From the NCBI RefSeq assembly GCF_001866665.1, contig NZ_MLYO01000023.1:84543-148542 (forward strand): DNA of 64,000 nt, given 5' to 3'. Under the pieces are notes generated by a model that saw only the letters and a program-made list of their open reading frames with translations, was not told the origin of the DNA and searched no databases. Each line of letters opens with the position of its first letter. Position 1 is the stretch's first letter. The DNA comes from Streptomyces monashensis (lineage in GTDB: Bacteria; Actinomycetota; Actinomycetes; Streptomycetales; Streptomycetaceae). Below are positions 22,371-32,095 of the stretch, one piece after another. A program made the translations under genes and the position numbers.

Positions 22371-23120
22371 ATGGACGGCATCCGACCCGACCTGCGTCTG
22401 TTCGTCCTGCACCACGCAGGGGGCTCACATCTGCCCTACCGCCACTGGCCGGCCGAGCTGCCGGACACCTGGGACGTGCGGCTGCTCGACGCCCCGGGCC
22501 ACGGCCTCCTCCTCGATCTCCCGCAGATCACGGACGCCGGCCGCCTCGCGGACCGCCTGTTGCGTGACATGGAGCCCGAACGGGCCTGCCCCTACGCCCT
22601 CTTCGGGCACAGCATGGGCGCCCTCGTGGCCTACGAGATCACCCGGCGGGCCGTCGACCTGGGGCTTCCGCCGCCGGTGTGGGTCGGTCTGTCGGCGCGA
22701 TCCGCACCGCAGCTCGCGGGGCCGCCGACGCGGTACCACGAGTTGTCCGACGCCGAGCTGCGGACGCGGCTGAGGCTGCTCGGCGGCACGCCCGACGAGG
22801 TCTTCGACGACCCCGAGCTGTGGGCCCTGTTCGAACCGGTCATCCGGGCCGACCTGCGCCTGGTGGAGAACTGGTGCCCCGCTCCCGGCGCCACCGCCCT
22901 GCCCGTGGCGCTGTCCGCCTTCGCGGGCGGCGCGGACGGCTCCGCCTCGCCGCGGCAGATGACCGGCTGGGCGGAGCACACCGAGCGCTTCCTGGGTCTG
23001 CGGGTCTTCGACGGCGGTCACTTCTACTTCCAGGACGATCCCGGACCGCTGCTGCGGCGGATCGAGCGGGACGTGACCACGGCGCTCGCCGCGGAACCGA
23101 CCGCTGTGCCGGTGCGGTGA
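22371..23120 (+). CDS. Type II thioesterase, canonical
   Basis: An alpha/beta-hydrolase editing thioesterase of 249 residues. The nucleophile elbow GHSMG places Ser at residue 81, preceded by the usual LLDAPGHG strand turn, and GGHFYF near residue 222 supplies the catalytic His. Enzymes of this family clear mis-primed or stalled acyl groups from NRPS/PKS carrier proteins in the cytosol. AGGGAGAG precedes the ATG. The gene is divergent from the MbtH/NRPS operon. It is the only one of three type II thioesterases in the window with an unaltered serine nucleophile. Confidence 0.93.
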   Translation: MDGIRPDLRLFVLHHAGGSHLPYRHWPAELPDTWDVRLLDAPGHGLLLDLPQITDAGRLADRLLRDMEPERACPYALFGHSMGALVAYEITRRAVDLGLPPPVWVGLSARSAPQLAGPPTRYHELSDAELRTRLRLLGGTPDEVFDDPELWALFEPVIRADLRLVENWCPAPGATALPVALSAFAGGADGSASPRQMTGWAEHTERFLGLRVFDGGHFYFQDDPGPLLRRIERDVTTALAAEPTAVPVR

Positions 23121-23195
23121 GCCGACGGCCCACCGTCGCCGGACCGCGCACACACGACATCACCATGCAGGACAGACGACAGTCAGGAGCGAGGA

Positions 23196-24377
23196 ATGAC
23201 GAGACCGAGGAGACCGAGGGCCGGCGTGGTCGGTCTGGCGGCAGTCGCGATCACGGCCACCGCCTTCACGGGTCCCGCCGCGGCGGCGCGGGACGCGGCT
23301 CCCACGGCGGCCGCCCATCAGGCGACGCAACGGGCGATCGACGCGGCCGTCGGGGCCGGCGTCCCGGGGGTCACCGTCGAGGCACGGGACGCCGACGGCG
23401 TCTGGAAGTCGGCCTCGGGCGTGGGCGACCGGCGGACCGGGGCGCCGCGCGGCACGAACGACAGGTTCCGCATCGGCGGCCTCACCAACACGTTCGTGGC
23501 GACCGTCCTGCTGCAGATGGAGGCGGAGAACAGGCTCGGTCTCGACGACCCGGTGGAGCACTACCTGCCCGGCCTGGTGACGGGCAACGGCAACGACGGC
23601 CGCAAGATCACCGTACGGCAGCTCCTCAACCACACCAGCGGCCTGTTCGACTACCTCGCCGACCAGGACTTCTACGAGACATACTCGTTGGGTGACGGCT
23701 TTCTCCAGCACCGGTACGACACTCTGACGCCCGAGCGGCGGGTGCGGGTGGCTCTCGCCCACGCGCCGCTGTTCGCGCCCGGTACCCGGTTCTCGTTCTC
23801 CAACACCAACGACGTCCTGGCGGCGCTGATCGTGCAGAAGGTCGGCGGCCGGCCGTACGAGGACGAGGTGCGCGAGCGCATCATCGAACCCCTGGGACTC
23901 AAGGCGACCTCCAACCCCGGGACCGGCATCCGCCTGCCCCGGCCGAGCGGTCGCGGCTACTCCAAGCTCTTCCTGTCGCAGCCGGACCGGATCGACGACG
24001 TCACCGAGCTGAACGGGTCACAGAGCTGGGGCAACGGCGACATCATCTCCAGCGCGGACGACCTGACCCGGTTCTACGGGGCCCTGATGCGCGGGAAGCT
24101 GCTGCCGGCGCGGCAGCTGAAGGAACTGACGACGACCGTCGACAACCCGGATTTCCCGGGCGCGTCCTACGGACTCGACATCGAGCGGCTCACGCTGAGC
24201 TGCGGCACCACCGTCTGGTTCCGCGACGGAGGCACGACGGGGTGGCTCTCGATGGCCGCCTTCACCGAGGACGGCAGCCACCAACTCACCTTCAACTACA
24301 ACGGCGACTGGGGAGCGGAGACCCTGCTGCCCGTCCTGGACGCCGAGTTCTGCGACACGCCTGCCGCCTCGGGCTGA
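23196..24377 (+). CDS. Exported PBP/class C beta-lactamase-like protein with lost catalytic residues
   Basis: A 393-residue protein of the serine beta-lactamase/D-Ala-D-Ala carboxypeptidase fold, with a signal peptide (RPRRPRAG, a hydrophobic stretch, then GPAAAA). The family motif SxxK, normally in a context like FRIGSVTKTF, here reads FRIGGLTNTF: Gly95 replaces the acylated Ser and Asn98 the Lys. The YxN motif is FSN (Phe201 for Tyr), and the HxG-like third motif reads RDGGTTGW. All three catalytic motifs are therefore altered, so hydrolysis or transpeptidation by the usual route looks impossible. It may be an extracytoplasmic binding protein (self-protection, sequestration) or a decayed cyclase/peptidase. 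AGGAG precedes the ATG; it follows the thioesterase by 75 bp and ends at a strong hairpin. Confidence 0.88.
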   Translation: MTRPRRPRAGVVGLAAVAITATAFTGPAAAARDAAPTAAAHQATQRAIDAAVGAGVPGVTVEARDADGVWKSASGVGDRRTGAPRGTNDRFRIGGLTNTFVATVLLQMEAENRLGLDDPVEHYLPGLVTGNGNDGRKITVRQLLNHTSGLFDYLADQDFYETYSLGDGFLQHRYDTLTPERRVRVALAHAPLFAPGTRFSFSNTNDVLAALIVQKVGGRPYEDEVRERIIEPLGLKATSNPGTGIRLPRPSGRGYSKLFLSQPDRIDDVTELNGSQSWGNGDIISSADDLTRFYGALMRGKLLPARQLKELTTTVDNPDFPGASYGLDIERLTLSCGTTVWFRDGGTTGWLSMAAFTEDGSHQLTFNYNGDWGAETLLPVLDAEFCDTPAASG

Positions 24378-24387
24378 GGCGGAGGAC

Positions 24388-24419
24388 GCCGGGCCCGCGC
24401 CCTTTGCTGCGGGCCCGGC
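24388..24419 (+). terminator. Hairpin terminator after the PBP-like gene
   Basis: Two perfectly complementary 11-bp arms (GCCGGGCCCGC and GCGGGCCCGGC) flank a 10-base loop, starting 11 bp after the stop codon. There is no U-run, as is usual in Streptomyces. It would insulate the argCJBD transcript from the upstream pair. Confidence 0.7.
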
Positions 24420-24440
24420 CGGCACCGTGAACGCGTCACG

Positions 24441-25555
<1,115 letters not shown>

Positions 25556-25583
25556 ACGACCCACGGGCGCACAAGGAGATGCA

Positions 25584-26735
25584 GTGAGCGTCACCGCAGC
25601 ACGAGGCTTCACGGCGGCGGGCATCGCCGCGGGAATCAAGCAGAACGGCGACCGGGACCTGGCTCTCGTCGTCAACAACGGGCCGGGCCGCGCCGCGGCG
25701 GGCGTCTTCACCGCCAACCGTGTGCAGGCGGCCCCCGTCCGGTGGTCCCGGCAGGTCCTCGCGGACGGTGGGATCCGCGCCGTGGTGCTCAACTCCGGTG
25801 GCGCCAACGCCTGTACCGGGCCGCAGGGCTTCACGGACACCTGCGCCACCGCCGAACGGACCGCCGAACTGCTGGGTCTGGCGACGGCGGACGTGGCGGT
25901 CTGCTCCACCGGGCTCATCGGCGTACCGCTGCCCATGGACCGGGTCCTGAACGGCGTCGCGAGCGCCGTCACCCGGTTGTCCGCCGCCGGCGGCCAGGAC
26001 GCGGCGGCGGCCGTCATGACCACCGACACGGTGCCCAAGACGGCCGCCGTCACCCGGGGCGCCTGGACCGTCGGCGGCATGGCCAAGGGCGCCGGGATGC
26101 TCGCCCCCGGCCTCGCCACCATGCTCGTCGTGCTCACCACGGACGCCGCCCTGGACAGCGCGGCCCTGGACCGGGCACTGCGGGACGCCACCCGGGTCAC
26201 CTTCGACCGGGTCGACTCCGACGGCTGCATGTCCACCAACGACACCGTGCTGCTGCTCTCCTCCGGTGCGTCCCGACTCACCCCGGACTACGCCGAGTTC
26301 GCCGAGGCCGTCCGCACGGTCTGCGCGGATCTGGCCCGGCAGCTCATCGGGGACGCCGAGGGCGCGAGCAAGGAGATCCGCGTCGAGGTCGTGGGCGCCG
26401 CGAGCGAGCACGACGCCGTCGAGGTGGGCCGTTCCGTCGCCCGCAACAACCTCCTCAAGTGCGCCGTCCACGGCGAGGACCCCAACTGGGGCCGCGTCCT
26501 GTCCGCCATCGGCACCACCTCCGCCGCCTTCGAACCCGACCGGCTCGGCGTCGCCATCAACGGCGTATGGGTCTGCAAGGGCGGATCGGTGGGCGAGGAC
26601 CGCGCCCTGGTGGACATGACCGGCCGTGAGGTCCGCATCACCGTGGACCTCGCCGCGGGCACGGACTGCGCCGTCATCTGGACCAACGACCTCACCGCCG
26701 ACTACGTCCACGAGAACAGCGAGTACGCCTCATGA
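25584..26735 (+). CDS. argJ: Glutamate N-acetyltransferase / ornithine acetyltransferase
   Basis: A 383-residue ArgJ with a GTG start 28 bp after argC. The autoprocessing site is recognisable: [14 protein letters not shown], where cleavage before the Thr gives the alpha and beta chains and frees the nucleophile. ArgJ moves the acetyl group from N-acetylornithine to glutamate, releasing ornithine and regenerating N-acetylglutamate. Because it both starts and ends the acetyl cycle, argCJBD alone suffices to turn glutamate into ornithine. Its stop codon overlaps the argB start (ATGA). Confidence 0.97.
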   Translation: MSVTAARGFTAAGIAAGIKQNGDRDLALVVNNGPGRAAAGVFTANRVQAAPVRWSRQVLADGGIRAVVLNSGGANACTGPQGFTDTCATAERTAELLGLATADVAVCSTGLIGVPLPMDRVLNGVASAVTRLSAAGGQDAAAAVMTTDTVPKTAAVTRGAWTVGGMAKGAGMLAPGLATMLVVLTTDAALDSAALDRALRDATRVTFDRVDSDGCMSTNDTVLLLSSGASRLTPDYAEFAEAVRTVCADLARQLIGDAEGASKEIRVEVVGAASEHDAVEVGRSVARNNLLKCAVHGEDPNWGRVLSAIGTTSAAFEPDRLGVAINGVWVCKGGSVGEDRALVDMTGREVRITVDLAAGTDCAVIWTNDLTADYVHENSEYAS

Positions 26736-27730
26736 GCGCTTCTCCGCCTCCCCGGCCGGCCGCCCGGCCCGCCGGCCCCGACCGCCGCGATCCCGACCGC
26801 TCGGACGAACGCACGGCCCACGCCCTGCCCAAGGCCCGCGCCCTGGTCGAGGCACTGCCCTGGATGGCGCGCCACCGGGGCAAGACCGTCGTCATCAAGT
26901 TCGGCGGCAACGCCATGGTCGACGACGACCTGAAGGCGGCCTTCGCCATGGACATCCTCTATCTGCGGCACGCGGGTCTGCACCCCGTCGTGGTGCACGG
27001 CGGCGGCCCGCAGATCAGCGCACAACTCGAACGCCTGGGCCTGGAGTCACGGTTCGAGGGCGGCCTGCGGGTCACCACCGACGAGACCATGGACGTCGTC
27101 CGCATGGTCCTCGCCGGGCAGGTGCAGCGCGAGCTCGTCGGGCTGCTCAACGCGCACGGCCCGCTCGCGGTGGGCCTGACGGGTGAGGACGCGCGCCTGA
27201 TGACCGCCGTCAAGCACTACGCGCACAAGGACGGCAGGCCCGTGGACATCGGCCGCGTCGGCGAGGTCGCCCACGTCGACACCGGGGTCGTGCAGGCCCT
27301 CATCGACGACGGACGCATCCCCGTGATCTCCTCCATCGCCCGGCCCGAGGACGACAAGGACGCCGCGCAGGGCGGGGTGTTCAATGTCAACGCCGACACC
27401 GCGGCCGCGGCCCTGGCCGCCGCGCTCGGCGCCGAGATGCTGCTGATCCTGACCGACGTCGAGGGTCTGTACGCGAACTGGCCGCACAGCGACGAGGTGA
27501 TCCCCCGCCTGACCGCCGGCGAACTGGCCGCACTGCTGCCGGGGTTGGCCTCCGGCATGATCCCCAAGATGGAGGGCTGCCTGCACGCCGTGCGCAACGG
27601 GGTGGGCAGCGCCCGCGTCGTCGACGGCCGGGTCAAGCACTCCATCCTGCTGCAGATCTTCACCGACGTAGGCGCCGGCACGGTGGTCGTGCCGGACGAC
27701 GAGGTCCGCTTCGAGGGGGCGACGGCATGA
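26732..27730 (+). CDS. argB: N-acetylglutamate kinase
   Basis: An amino-acid-kinase-family protein of 332 residues. [10 protein letters not shown] binds phosphate and [10 protein letters not shown] the substrate; KMEGCLHAV near the end is the usual ATP-site lysine. An N-terminal extension of roughly 30 Pro/Arg/Asp-rich residues precedes the fold, beyond the usual length of about 300. It phosphorylates N-acetylglutamate and is normally the arginine-feedback point; whether this copy is inhibited cannot be read by eye. ATGA overlaps couple it to argJ and argD. Confidence 0.97.
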   Translation: MSASPPPRPAARPAGPDRRDPDRSDERTAHALPKARALVEALPWMARHRGKTVVIKFGGNAMVDDDLKAAFAMDILYLRHAGLHPVVVHGGGPQISAQLERLGLESRFEGGLRVTTDETMDVVRMVLAGQVQRELVGLLNAHGPLAVGLTGEDARLMTAVKHYAHKDGRPVDIGRVGEVAHVDTGVVQALIDDGRIPVISSIARPEDDKDAAQGGVFNVNADTAAAALAAALGAEMLLILTDVEGLYANWPHSDEVIPRLTAGELAALLPGLASGMIPKMEGCLHAVRNGVGSARVVDGRVKHSILLQIFTDVGAGTVVVPDDEVRFEGATA

Positions 27731-28947
27731 GCGACGGCACGGACGGCACCGGGGCGGGCAACGCGACGCTGACCCGCCGCTGGCAGGGCGTCATGATGGA
27801 CAACTTCGGCACCCCCCGGTTGCCCCTGGTCCGCGGCCGGGGCACCCGGGTCTGGGACGCGGAGGGCAACGAGTACCTCGACTTCGTCGGCGGCATCGCG
27901 GTCAACGCGCTCGGCCATGCACATCCCGCGGTCGTACGGGCCGTCTCCGAGCAGGCCGCCGCACTCGGACATGTCTCCAACCTGTTCATCGCCGAACCGA
28001 CCGTGCGCCTCGCCGAGCACCTGCTGCGGCTCGCCGGGCGCGCGGGCCGGGTCTACTTCTCCAACTCCGGGGCCGAGGCCAACGAGGCGGCCTTCAAGAT
28101 CGGCAGACTCACCGGCCGTACCCACATGGTGTCGGCCACCGGAGGCTTCCACGGCCGCACCATGGGGGCCCTGGCCCTCACCGGCCAGCGCGCCAAGCAG
28201 CGCCCCTTCGAGCCGCTGCCGGGCGAGGTCAGCCATGTGCCGTACGGGGACGCCGCGGCCCTGCACACCGCCGTCACCCCGCACACCGCCCTGGTGATGC
28301 TGGAACCCCTACAGGGGGAGAACGGCGTGGTCGTGCCGCCGCCCGGCTATCTGCGGGCCGCCCGCGAGATCACGGCGGCGACCGGCACCCTCCTCGTCCT
28401 GGACGAGATCCAGACCGGCATCGGGCGTACGGGCCACTGGTTCGCCGCGCAGGCCGAGGACGTCGAGGCGGATGTCGTCACCCTCGCCAAGGGTCTGGGC
28501 GGCGGACTGCCCATCGGCGCGACGCTCGCCTTCGGCGCGGCCGCGGATCTGCTCACGCCCGGCGCGCACGGCTCCACCTTCAGCGGGAACCCCGTGGTGT
28601 GCGCGGCCGCCCTCGCCGTCCTGGACACCATCGAACGCACGGGCGTGCTCGGCCACGTGACCCGGGCCGGGGAGCGGCTGCGGCGCGGCCTGGAGCGGCT
28701 GGGCCACCCGCTGGTGCGCGAAGTCCGCGGCGCCGGGCTGCTGTTGGGCGTCGTCCTCGACGGAGCACTCGCGGCACAGGTGCAGCGCGCCGCCCAGGAC
28801 CGGGGTCTCCTGGTGAACGCCGTGCTGCCGGACGTCATCCGGCTCGCCCCGCCGCTGAACGTGTCGGACCGTGCGGTGGACACCTTCCTCGACCGCTTCC
28901 CGGCGGCCCTGTCCGAGGCCCTCGGCGAACACCTGACGGCGGCCTGA
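27727..28947 (+). CDS. argD: Acetylornithine aminotransferase
   Basis: A 406-residue class III PLP aminotransferase. [14 protein letters not shown] is the phosphate-binding region, [14 protein letters not shown] carries the cofactor-pairing Asp, and [14 protein letters not shown] the Schiff-base Lys. It converts N-acetylglutamate semialdehyde to N-acetylornithine. It ends the argCJBD run; no argR, argG or argH follows, and the next gene is convergent. The operon therefore stops at ornithine. Confidence 0.97.
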   Translation: MSDGTDGTGAGNATLTRRWQGVMMDNFGTPRLPLVRGRGTRVWDAEGNEYLDFVGGIAVNALGHAHPAVVRAVSEQAAALGHVSNLFIAEPTVRLAEHLLRLAGRAGRVYFSNSGAEANEAAFKIGRLTGRTHMVSATGGFHGRTMGALALTGQRAKQRPFEPLPGEVSHVPYGDAAALHTAVTPHTALVMLEPLQGENGVVVPPPGYLRAAREITAATGTLLVLDEIQTGIGRTGHWFAAQAEDVEADVVTLAKGLGGGLPIGATLAFGAAADLLTPGAHGSTFSGNPVVCAAALAVLDTIERTGVLGHVTRAGERLRRGLERLGHPLVREVRGAGLLLGVVLDGALAAQVQRAAQDRGLLVNAVLPDVIRLAPPLNVSDRAVDTFLDRFPAALSEALGEHLTAA

Positions 28948-28962
28948 GGGCAGCCCGGCGCA

Positions 28963-29001
28963 GACCTGACCCCCGGCCGCGCGGCACTCGCCGGCCAGGT
29001 C
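28963..29001. terminator. Possible bidirectional terminator, argD / StrR-like gene
   Basis: GACCTG (28963-28968) and CAGGTC (28996-29001) form the base of a hairpin extended by imperfect CCGG/CCGG pairing in the 52-bp gap between convergent genes. It overlaps the stop codon of the StrR-like gene by two bases. Confidence 0.35.
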
Positions 29002-29971
29002 ACGTCCGCCGGGTCTCGAGTTCGTTGGCGAAGCGCAGCCAGTGGTCGGCGCAGCGGCGTGCGGCCTGCGCGAGGAACTCCGCGCGGTGTCCGGGCACGC
29101 TCCGTGCCAGCCTGATCCACTTCGACTCGTCGCCGATCGAGTGGACGCTCAGCATCCGCAACAGCATCCGGCCGGCATCCGTGCGCAGCGACGGGTCCTT
29201 GCGCATGTTCGGCAGCAGCAGCCCGATGGTGGCCGCGGAGACGTGCAGCGCCGTCCGGCCGGGGGCCGGCTGCGGGAGGGCCTCGCCGGCCGGCCGCGGG
29301 GCGGCCTCGGGCGGGGCCGGACACGCCGTCGCCGCCTGCCTCCTGGACGCGAGGGGGTCCTGCCCCTGGCGCATGCGGTCCCGTACGTCCTTGGCGGTCG
29401 CCGTGGCGATGCCCGCCTGCTCGGCTATCTCCCGCAGCGATGCCCCGGGGTTGGCGGCGATCACCTGGCTCGCCCGCAGCCGCCCCTCGGTCGCCCGCAG
29501 CGGCCGGACCCGTCCGTCCCGGCCCACCCGCGCGTTCAACTGTTCGTTCTGGCCGGTCGAACGACGCCGGACGCCGGCGACGGTGCTGGCCGCGAGCCCG
29601 GCGGTGGCGGCGATCCGCCGGTCCGACCAGTTCGGGCGGGCCCGCAGGATCCGCTGTGCCGCGGCCGTCCGGTCGGCCAGCGACAGGGGCAGCCCGTGGG
29701 TGATGTTGAGCCACACCCCCAGGGCGAAGGCCTCGACCTCCCCGCCCTCGAAGAACTCCACCTCGATGGTGTCGTCGCCGCGCAGCCGGGCCGCCCCGAT
29801 CCGGTGCATCCCGTCGATGACCCGCATCGTCTCGCGGTGCACGAGGATCGGCGGCAGCGGCGAGTCGAGCCTGGCGAGCATCCGGACGCGCTCACCGTCG
29901 ACGCCGTTGATCCGCGGGGAGTCGGAGTCCCGCAGCGATTCCACGGGCAGCGTCGCCCGGTCAAGACCCAT
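29000..29971 (-). CDS. StrR/NovG-family pathway activator (ParB-like N-terminus)
   Basis: A 323-residue DNA-binding regulator. The N-terminal ~130 residues form the ParB/sulfiredoxin-like module seen in StrR, NovG and Bbr (ILVHRETMRVIDGMHRIGAARLRG, then a stretch ending WLNITHGLPLSLADR). Two helix-turn-helix segments follow: WSDRRIAATAGLAASTVAGV (~residue 125) and ASLREIAEQAGIATATAKDV (~185). StrR-family proteins activate antibiotic genes by binding GTTCRACTG-N11-CRGTYGAAC. A full match lies inside this very gene (29534-29562). The gene is convergent with argD and divergent from the LmbU-type regulator at 30355. Confidence 0.9.
   Translation of the reverse strand: MGLDRATLPVESLRDSDSPRINGVDGERVRMLARLDSPLPPILVHRETMRVIDGMHRIGAARLRGDDTIEVEFFEGGEVEAFALGVWLNITHGLPLSLADRTAAAQRILRARPNWSDRRIAATAGLAASTVAGVRRRSTGQNEQLNARVGRDGRVRPLRATEGRLRASQVIAANPGASLREIAEQAGIATATAKDVRDRMRQGQDPLASRRQAATACPAPPEAAPRPAGEALPQPAPGRTALHVSAATIGLLLPNMRKDPSLRTDAGRMLLRMLSVHSIGDESKWIRLARSVPGHRAEFLAQAARRCADHWLRFANELETRRT
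29534..29562. promoter_or_regulatory. StrR/NovG-type binding site inside the StrR-like gene
   Basis: GTTCAACTG (29534-29542), an 11-bp spacer, then CGGTCGAAC (29554-29562). Both half-sites and the spacer fit the published consensus GTTCRACTG-N11-CRGTYGAAC at every position. It is intragenic; StrR of the streptomycin cluster also has a site within its own gene. I found no second full match in the intergenic regions of this window. Confidence 0.75.
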
Positions 29972-30354
29972 CAGGGACCCCCGCGGTGATGGTCATGAGG
30001 TGCAGGTACACGTACGGCTCCCCTCCGTAGCCGGGCGAGGCGGGTTCAGCGATGAATTCCGGCCGAGATCGAACATGCCGTCCGGCCGGGAAAAGCGGAG
30101 GAAAAGGGGGCTCGGCGCTCGGCGTTCCGGGCGGTCGGGCGGCGTCCCGTCGACGGGACGAGCACCCCCCTGCGGGTCGCCGCCCGCACGGTCACGCCCC
30201 CGGTCGTGCGGAGTTCACCGACGATGTCACCGGACGATCGGTGCCATGCTACGCACACATCAGCCCCACAGGAGTTCGAGCACCACTACGGCGCCGCTCC
30301 AGACCGGCCGGACAGACTTCTTACCGGTTATATGCACCTTCTCGAGGAGGCATG
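29972..30354. other. Divergent intergenic region, StrR-like (-) / LmbU-like (+)
   Basis: A 383-bp control region for two regulators. It holds the perfect palindrome at 30143-30160, an A/T-richer segment ending in TTACCGGTTATATG (30331-30344) that could be part of the lmbU-like promoter, and GAGGAGG at 30344-30350 as its ribosome-binding site. No gene is visible. Confidence 0.6.
30143..30160. promoter_or_regulatory. Palindromic operator candidate, site 2
   Basis: CGTCCCGTCGACGGGACG is a perfect 18-bp palindrome. Its inner 16 bases fit the GTCCSGYCGACRGGAC core shared with 21993-22010 and 31928-31945. It sits about 170 bp upstream of the StrR-like start and 195 bp upstream of the LmbU-like start. 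Confidence 0.55.
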
Positions 30355-31104
30355 ATGGCACGTCAGACCGATCAGGCCCCGGAGTCGTGCGACGGCCCGG
30401 CGACCGCTCTCCCGCAGCCCCCGCCACGGCAACCGCGCACCGCGGGCGCCGCGCCGCGCCGGGGCAAGGTGCTGACGACCAAGGTGGGTCTGCAGATGCC
30501 GGCCGAGATGGCCTACGACGAGTGGGAACGGGCCGGACGCCAGCTCTCCGACGTCCTCGACTCGTCCTCCTGGTGGCTGGGCGACTGGCTCGTGTACGGC
30601 AAGGACCACTACACCGACCGGTACCAGCGCGGGATCCGCGCCGCCGGGCTCTCGTACCAGACCCTGCGCAACTACGCGTGGGTCTCCCGGCGCTTCGACC
30701 TCGCCCGGCGCCGGCCCACCCTGAGCTTCCAGCACCACGCCGAGCTGGCCTCGATGCCTGCCGAGGAACAGGACCTCTGGCTCGACCGCGCCGAGCAGCG
30801 GCAGTGGACCACCAAGCAGTTGCGCGGCGCCATCCGCGCCGAACGCCGGCCGGAGGAACGGCCACGCACTCCCACCGAGCCGAGCCGCCCGCTGGAGGTC
30901 CCCGACAGCCGGCTTCAGTGGTGGCACAAGGCCGCGGAGCAGCTCGGCGTCGACTTCGAGCAGTGGGTGATGACCACGCTGGACAGCGCGGCCGCGAGCG
31001 CCCTGGAGGACCTCGGCACGCAGGCGGAGAACACGGAGATCTCCGGGCTCAAGGGCATCAAGGGCCGCGCCGAGCGGACCCGGCCGGTGGCCATCAGCGC
31101 CTGA
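30355..31104 (+). CDS. LmbU-family transcriptional regulator (copy 2)
   Basis: A 249-residue LmbU/NovE/HmtD-type protein. The conserved block spans about residues 60-135: SSSWWLGDWLVYGKDHY, GLSYQTLRNYAWVSRRFD, LSFQHHAEL and EEQDLWLDRAEQ; a WHKAAEQLGVDFEQWV segment follows near residue 190. GAGGAGG lies one base before the ATG at 30352 and four before the ATG at 30355; I chose the latter. It resembles copy 1 (20846-21550) in the core but differs in the Pro/Arg-rich flanks. It is divergent from the StrR-like gene and convergent with the KtzT-like gene, so it sits in the middle of the Piz-supply block it may control. Confidence 0.88.
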   Translation: MARQTDQAPESCDGPATALPQPPPRQPRTAGAAPRRGKVLTTKVGLQMPAEMAYDEWERAGRQLSDVLDSSSWWLGDWLVYGKDHYTDRYQRGIRAAGLSYQTLRNYAWVSRRFDLARRRPTLSFQHHAELASMPAEEQDLWLDRAEQRQWTTKQLRGAIRAERRPEERPRTPTEPSRPLEVPDSRLQWWHKAAEQLGVDFEQWVMTTLDSAAASALEDLGTQAENTEISGLKGIKGRAERTRPVAISA

Positions 31105-31131
31105 GCCCCCGGCGCCGGGGCCTCCGGGACG

Positions 31132-31776
31132 TCACGGCAGCCGGCTCATCAGCCCGGCGGTCTCGCGCTTGTACGTACACGCGCTCCGCCCGAACGACTC
31201 CTGTACCCGGTCGCGCACCTCGCCCGGCTGTTCCTGGCTGAGCTTGAACATGCCCTCGGCCCCGGTGACGGTGACCCGGAAGGCCCCCACGTCGGGCGCG
31301 ATCCTGCGGAAGTAGCCGAGCGACTCGGTCATGTCCCAGCCGTTGCCGAACGCCCCCTCGAAGGCGCGCACGGTGGACTGCACCACGCCCAGCGTCTGCT
31401 CCAGCGAGTCGATCCTCTCCACCACGCCCCGGACATGCACCGCCGTGAAGTTCCAGGTCGGGGCGGCCGGGGTCACCTCGTACACGGTGGGCGACACATA
31501 CGTATGCGGACCCGTGAACGTCAGGAGCAGGACGCTGCCCGTCTCCAGCGCCGCCCAGTGCGGATTCGCCCGGTTCATGTGCCCGAGCAGCGTGGCCCCC
31601 GGCAGCTCGCCGGACCAGTCGGCGGACGTCTCGGGGTCGAAGATGACCGGCAGATGCGTGGCGAACGGACCGTCCTCGGCACTGCCGTTCGCCACCGCGA
31701 GCGCCAGTGGATTGCCACGGATCAGGTCCACTATCCACGAACTGTCCGGTGCGCGGTAAAAGCGGGGCACGAACAT
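31132..31776 (-). CDS. Piperazate synthase, KtzT-type (PaiB/FMN-binding-like fold)
   Basis: A 214-residue protein of the PaiB family (MFVPRFYRAP start, HMNRANPHW in the middle, TWNFTAVHVRG, KLSQEQPGEVRDRV near the end). Such proteins are often annotated as negative transcriptional regulators. KtzT of the kutzneride cluster, with the same fold, is a haem-dependent enzyme that closes the N-N bond of N5-hydroxyornithine to give L-piperazic acid. The divergent neighbour is an ornithine N5-hydroxylase and argCJBD is close by, so the enzymatic reading is strongly preferred. The ATG at MFVPRF was chosen, with a GGGTGG-type ribosome site upstream; an in-frame TTG seven codons earlier is less likely. 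Confidence 0.9.
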   Translation of the reverse strand: MFVPRFYRAPDSSWIVDLIRGNPLALAVANGSAEDGPFATHLPVIFDPETSADWSGELPGATLLGHMNRANPHWAALETGSVLLLTFTGPHTYVSPTVYEVTPAAPTWNFTAVHVRGVVERIDSLEQTLGVVQSTVRAFEGAFGNGWDMTESLGYFRRIAPDVGAFRVTVTGAEGMFKLSQEQPGEVRDRVQESFGRSACTYKRETAGLMSRLP

Positions 31777-32095
31777 CCGGATCCACCCTTTCGGCAATGG
31801 GCTCAGGGCATGGCGCTGACACAGGGCATGAATCCGGCCCAGGGCATGACTGATCGCATTACGCCGGACGCATACACCATCGGCCGCGCCACGCCACGTT
31901 GTCGAGAATGCGCGCCGACCCTACCGTTGTCCCGCCGACGGGACAACGGCTGCAGATTTCAAGCTGCGTTGACGTCCTATCGAGCGCCCTTCGCGCCCGG
32001 TTCCAGTTGCCCTCGAGTCGTTCTCCAGCGCACACTGCAGAACGGTCTCTCGAGCCACCGGCCGAGTTTTCCAGACGCAAGTGGGAGAATTTTCT
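31777..32095. other. Divergent intergenic region, KtzT-like (-) / KtzI-like (+)
   Basis: 319 bp controlling both Piz-forming enzymes. It contains the long palindrome at 31924-31949, a TTGACG hexamer near 31970 and a GGGAGA ribosome-binding site at 32083-32088 for the rightward gene. No coding region is evident. Confidence 0.6.
31924..31949. promoter_or_regulatory. Palindromic operator candidate, site 3 (26 bp)
   Basis: Arms CCGTTGTCCCG (31924-31934) and CGGGACAACGG (31939-31949) are perfectly complementary around a 4-bp centre. The inner 18 bases (31928-31945) fit the motif shared with 21993-22010 and 30143-30160. It lies about 150 bp from each of the two divergent starts and is the longest of the three copies. 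Confidence 0.65.

Noticed and set aside
23196..24377. Active beta-lactamase or PBP-type peptide cyclase.
   Set aside because: The acylated Ser and the Lys of SxxK are Gly and Asn, and the Tyr of YxN is Phe.
30044..30074. GTTC...CGAAC element upstream of the StrR-like gene as a second StrR box.
   Set aside because: The outer four bases match, but inner half-site bases differ and the spacing is two bases too long.
31132..31776. Annotation as a PaiB-like negative transcriptional regulator.
   Set aside because: KtzT has the same fold and is an enzyme; the divergent ornithine hydroxylase and nearby argCJBD make the piperazate synthase reading much more likely.
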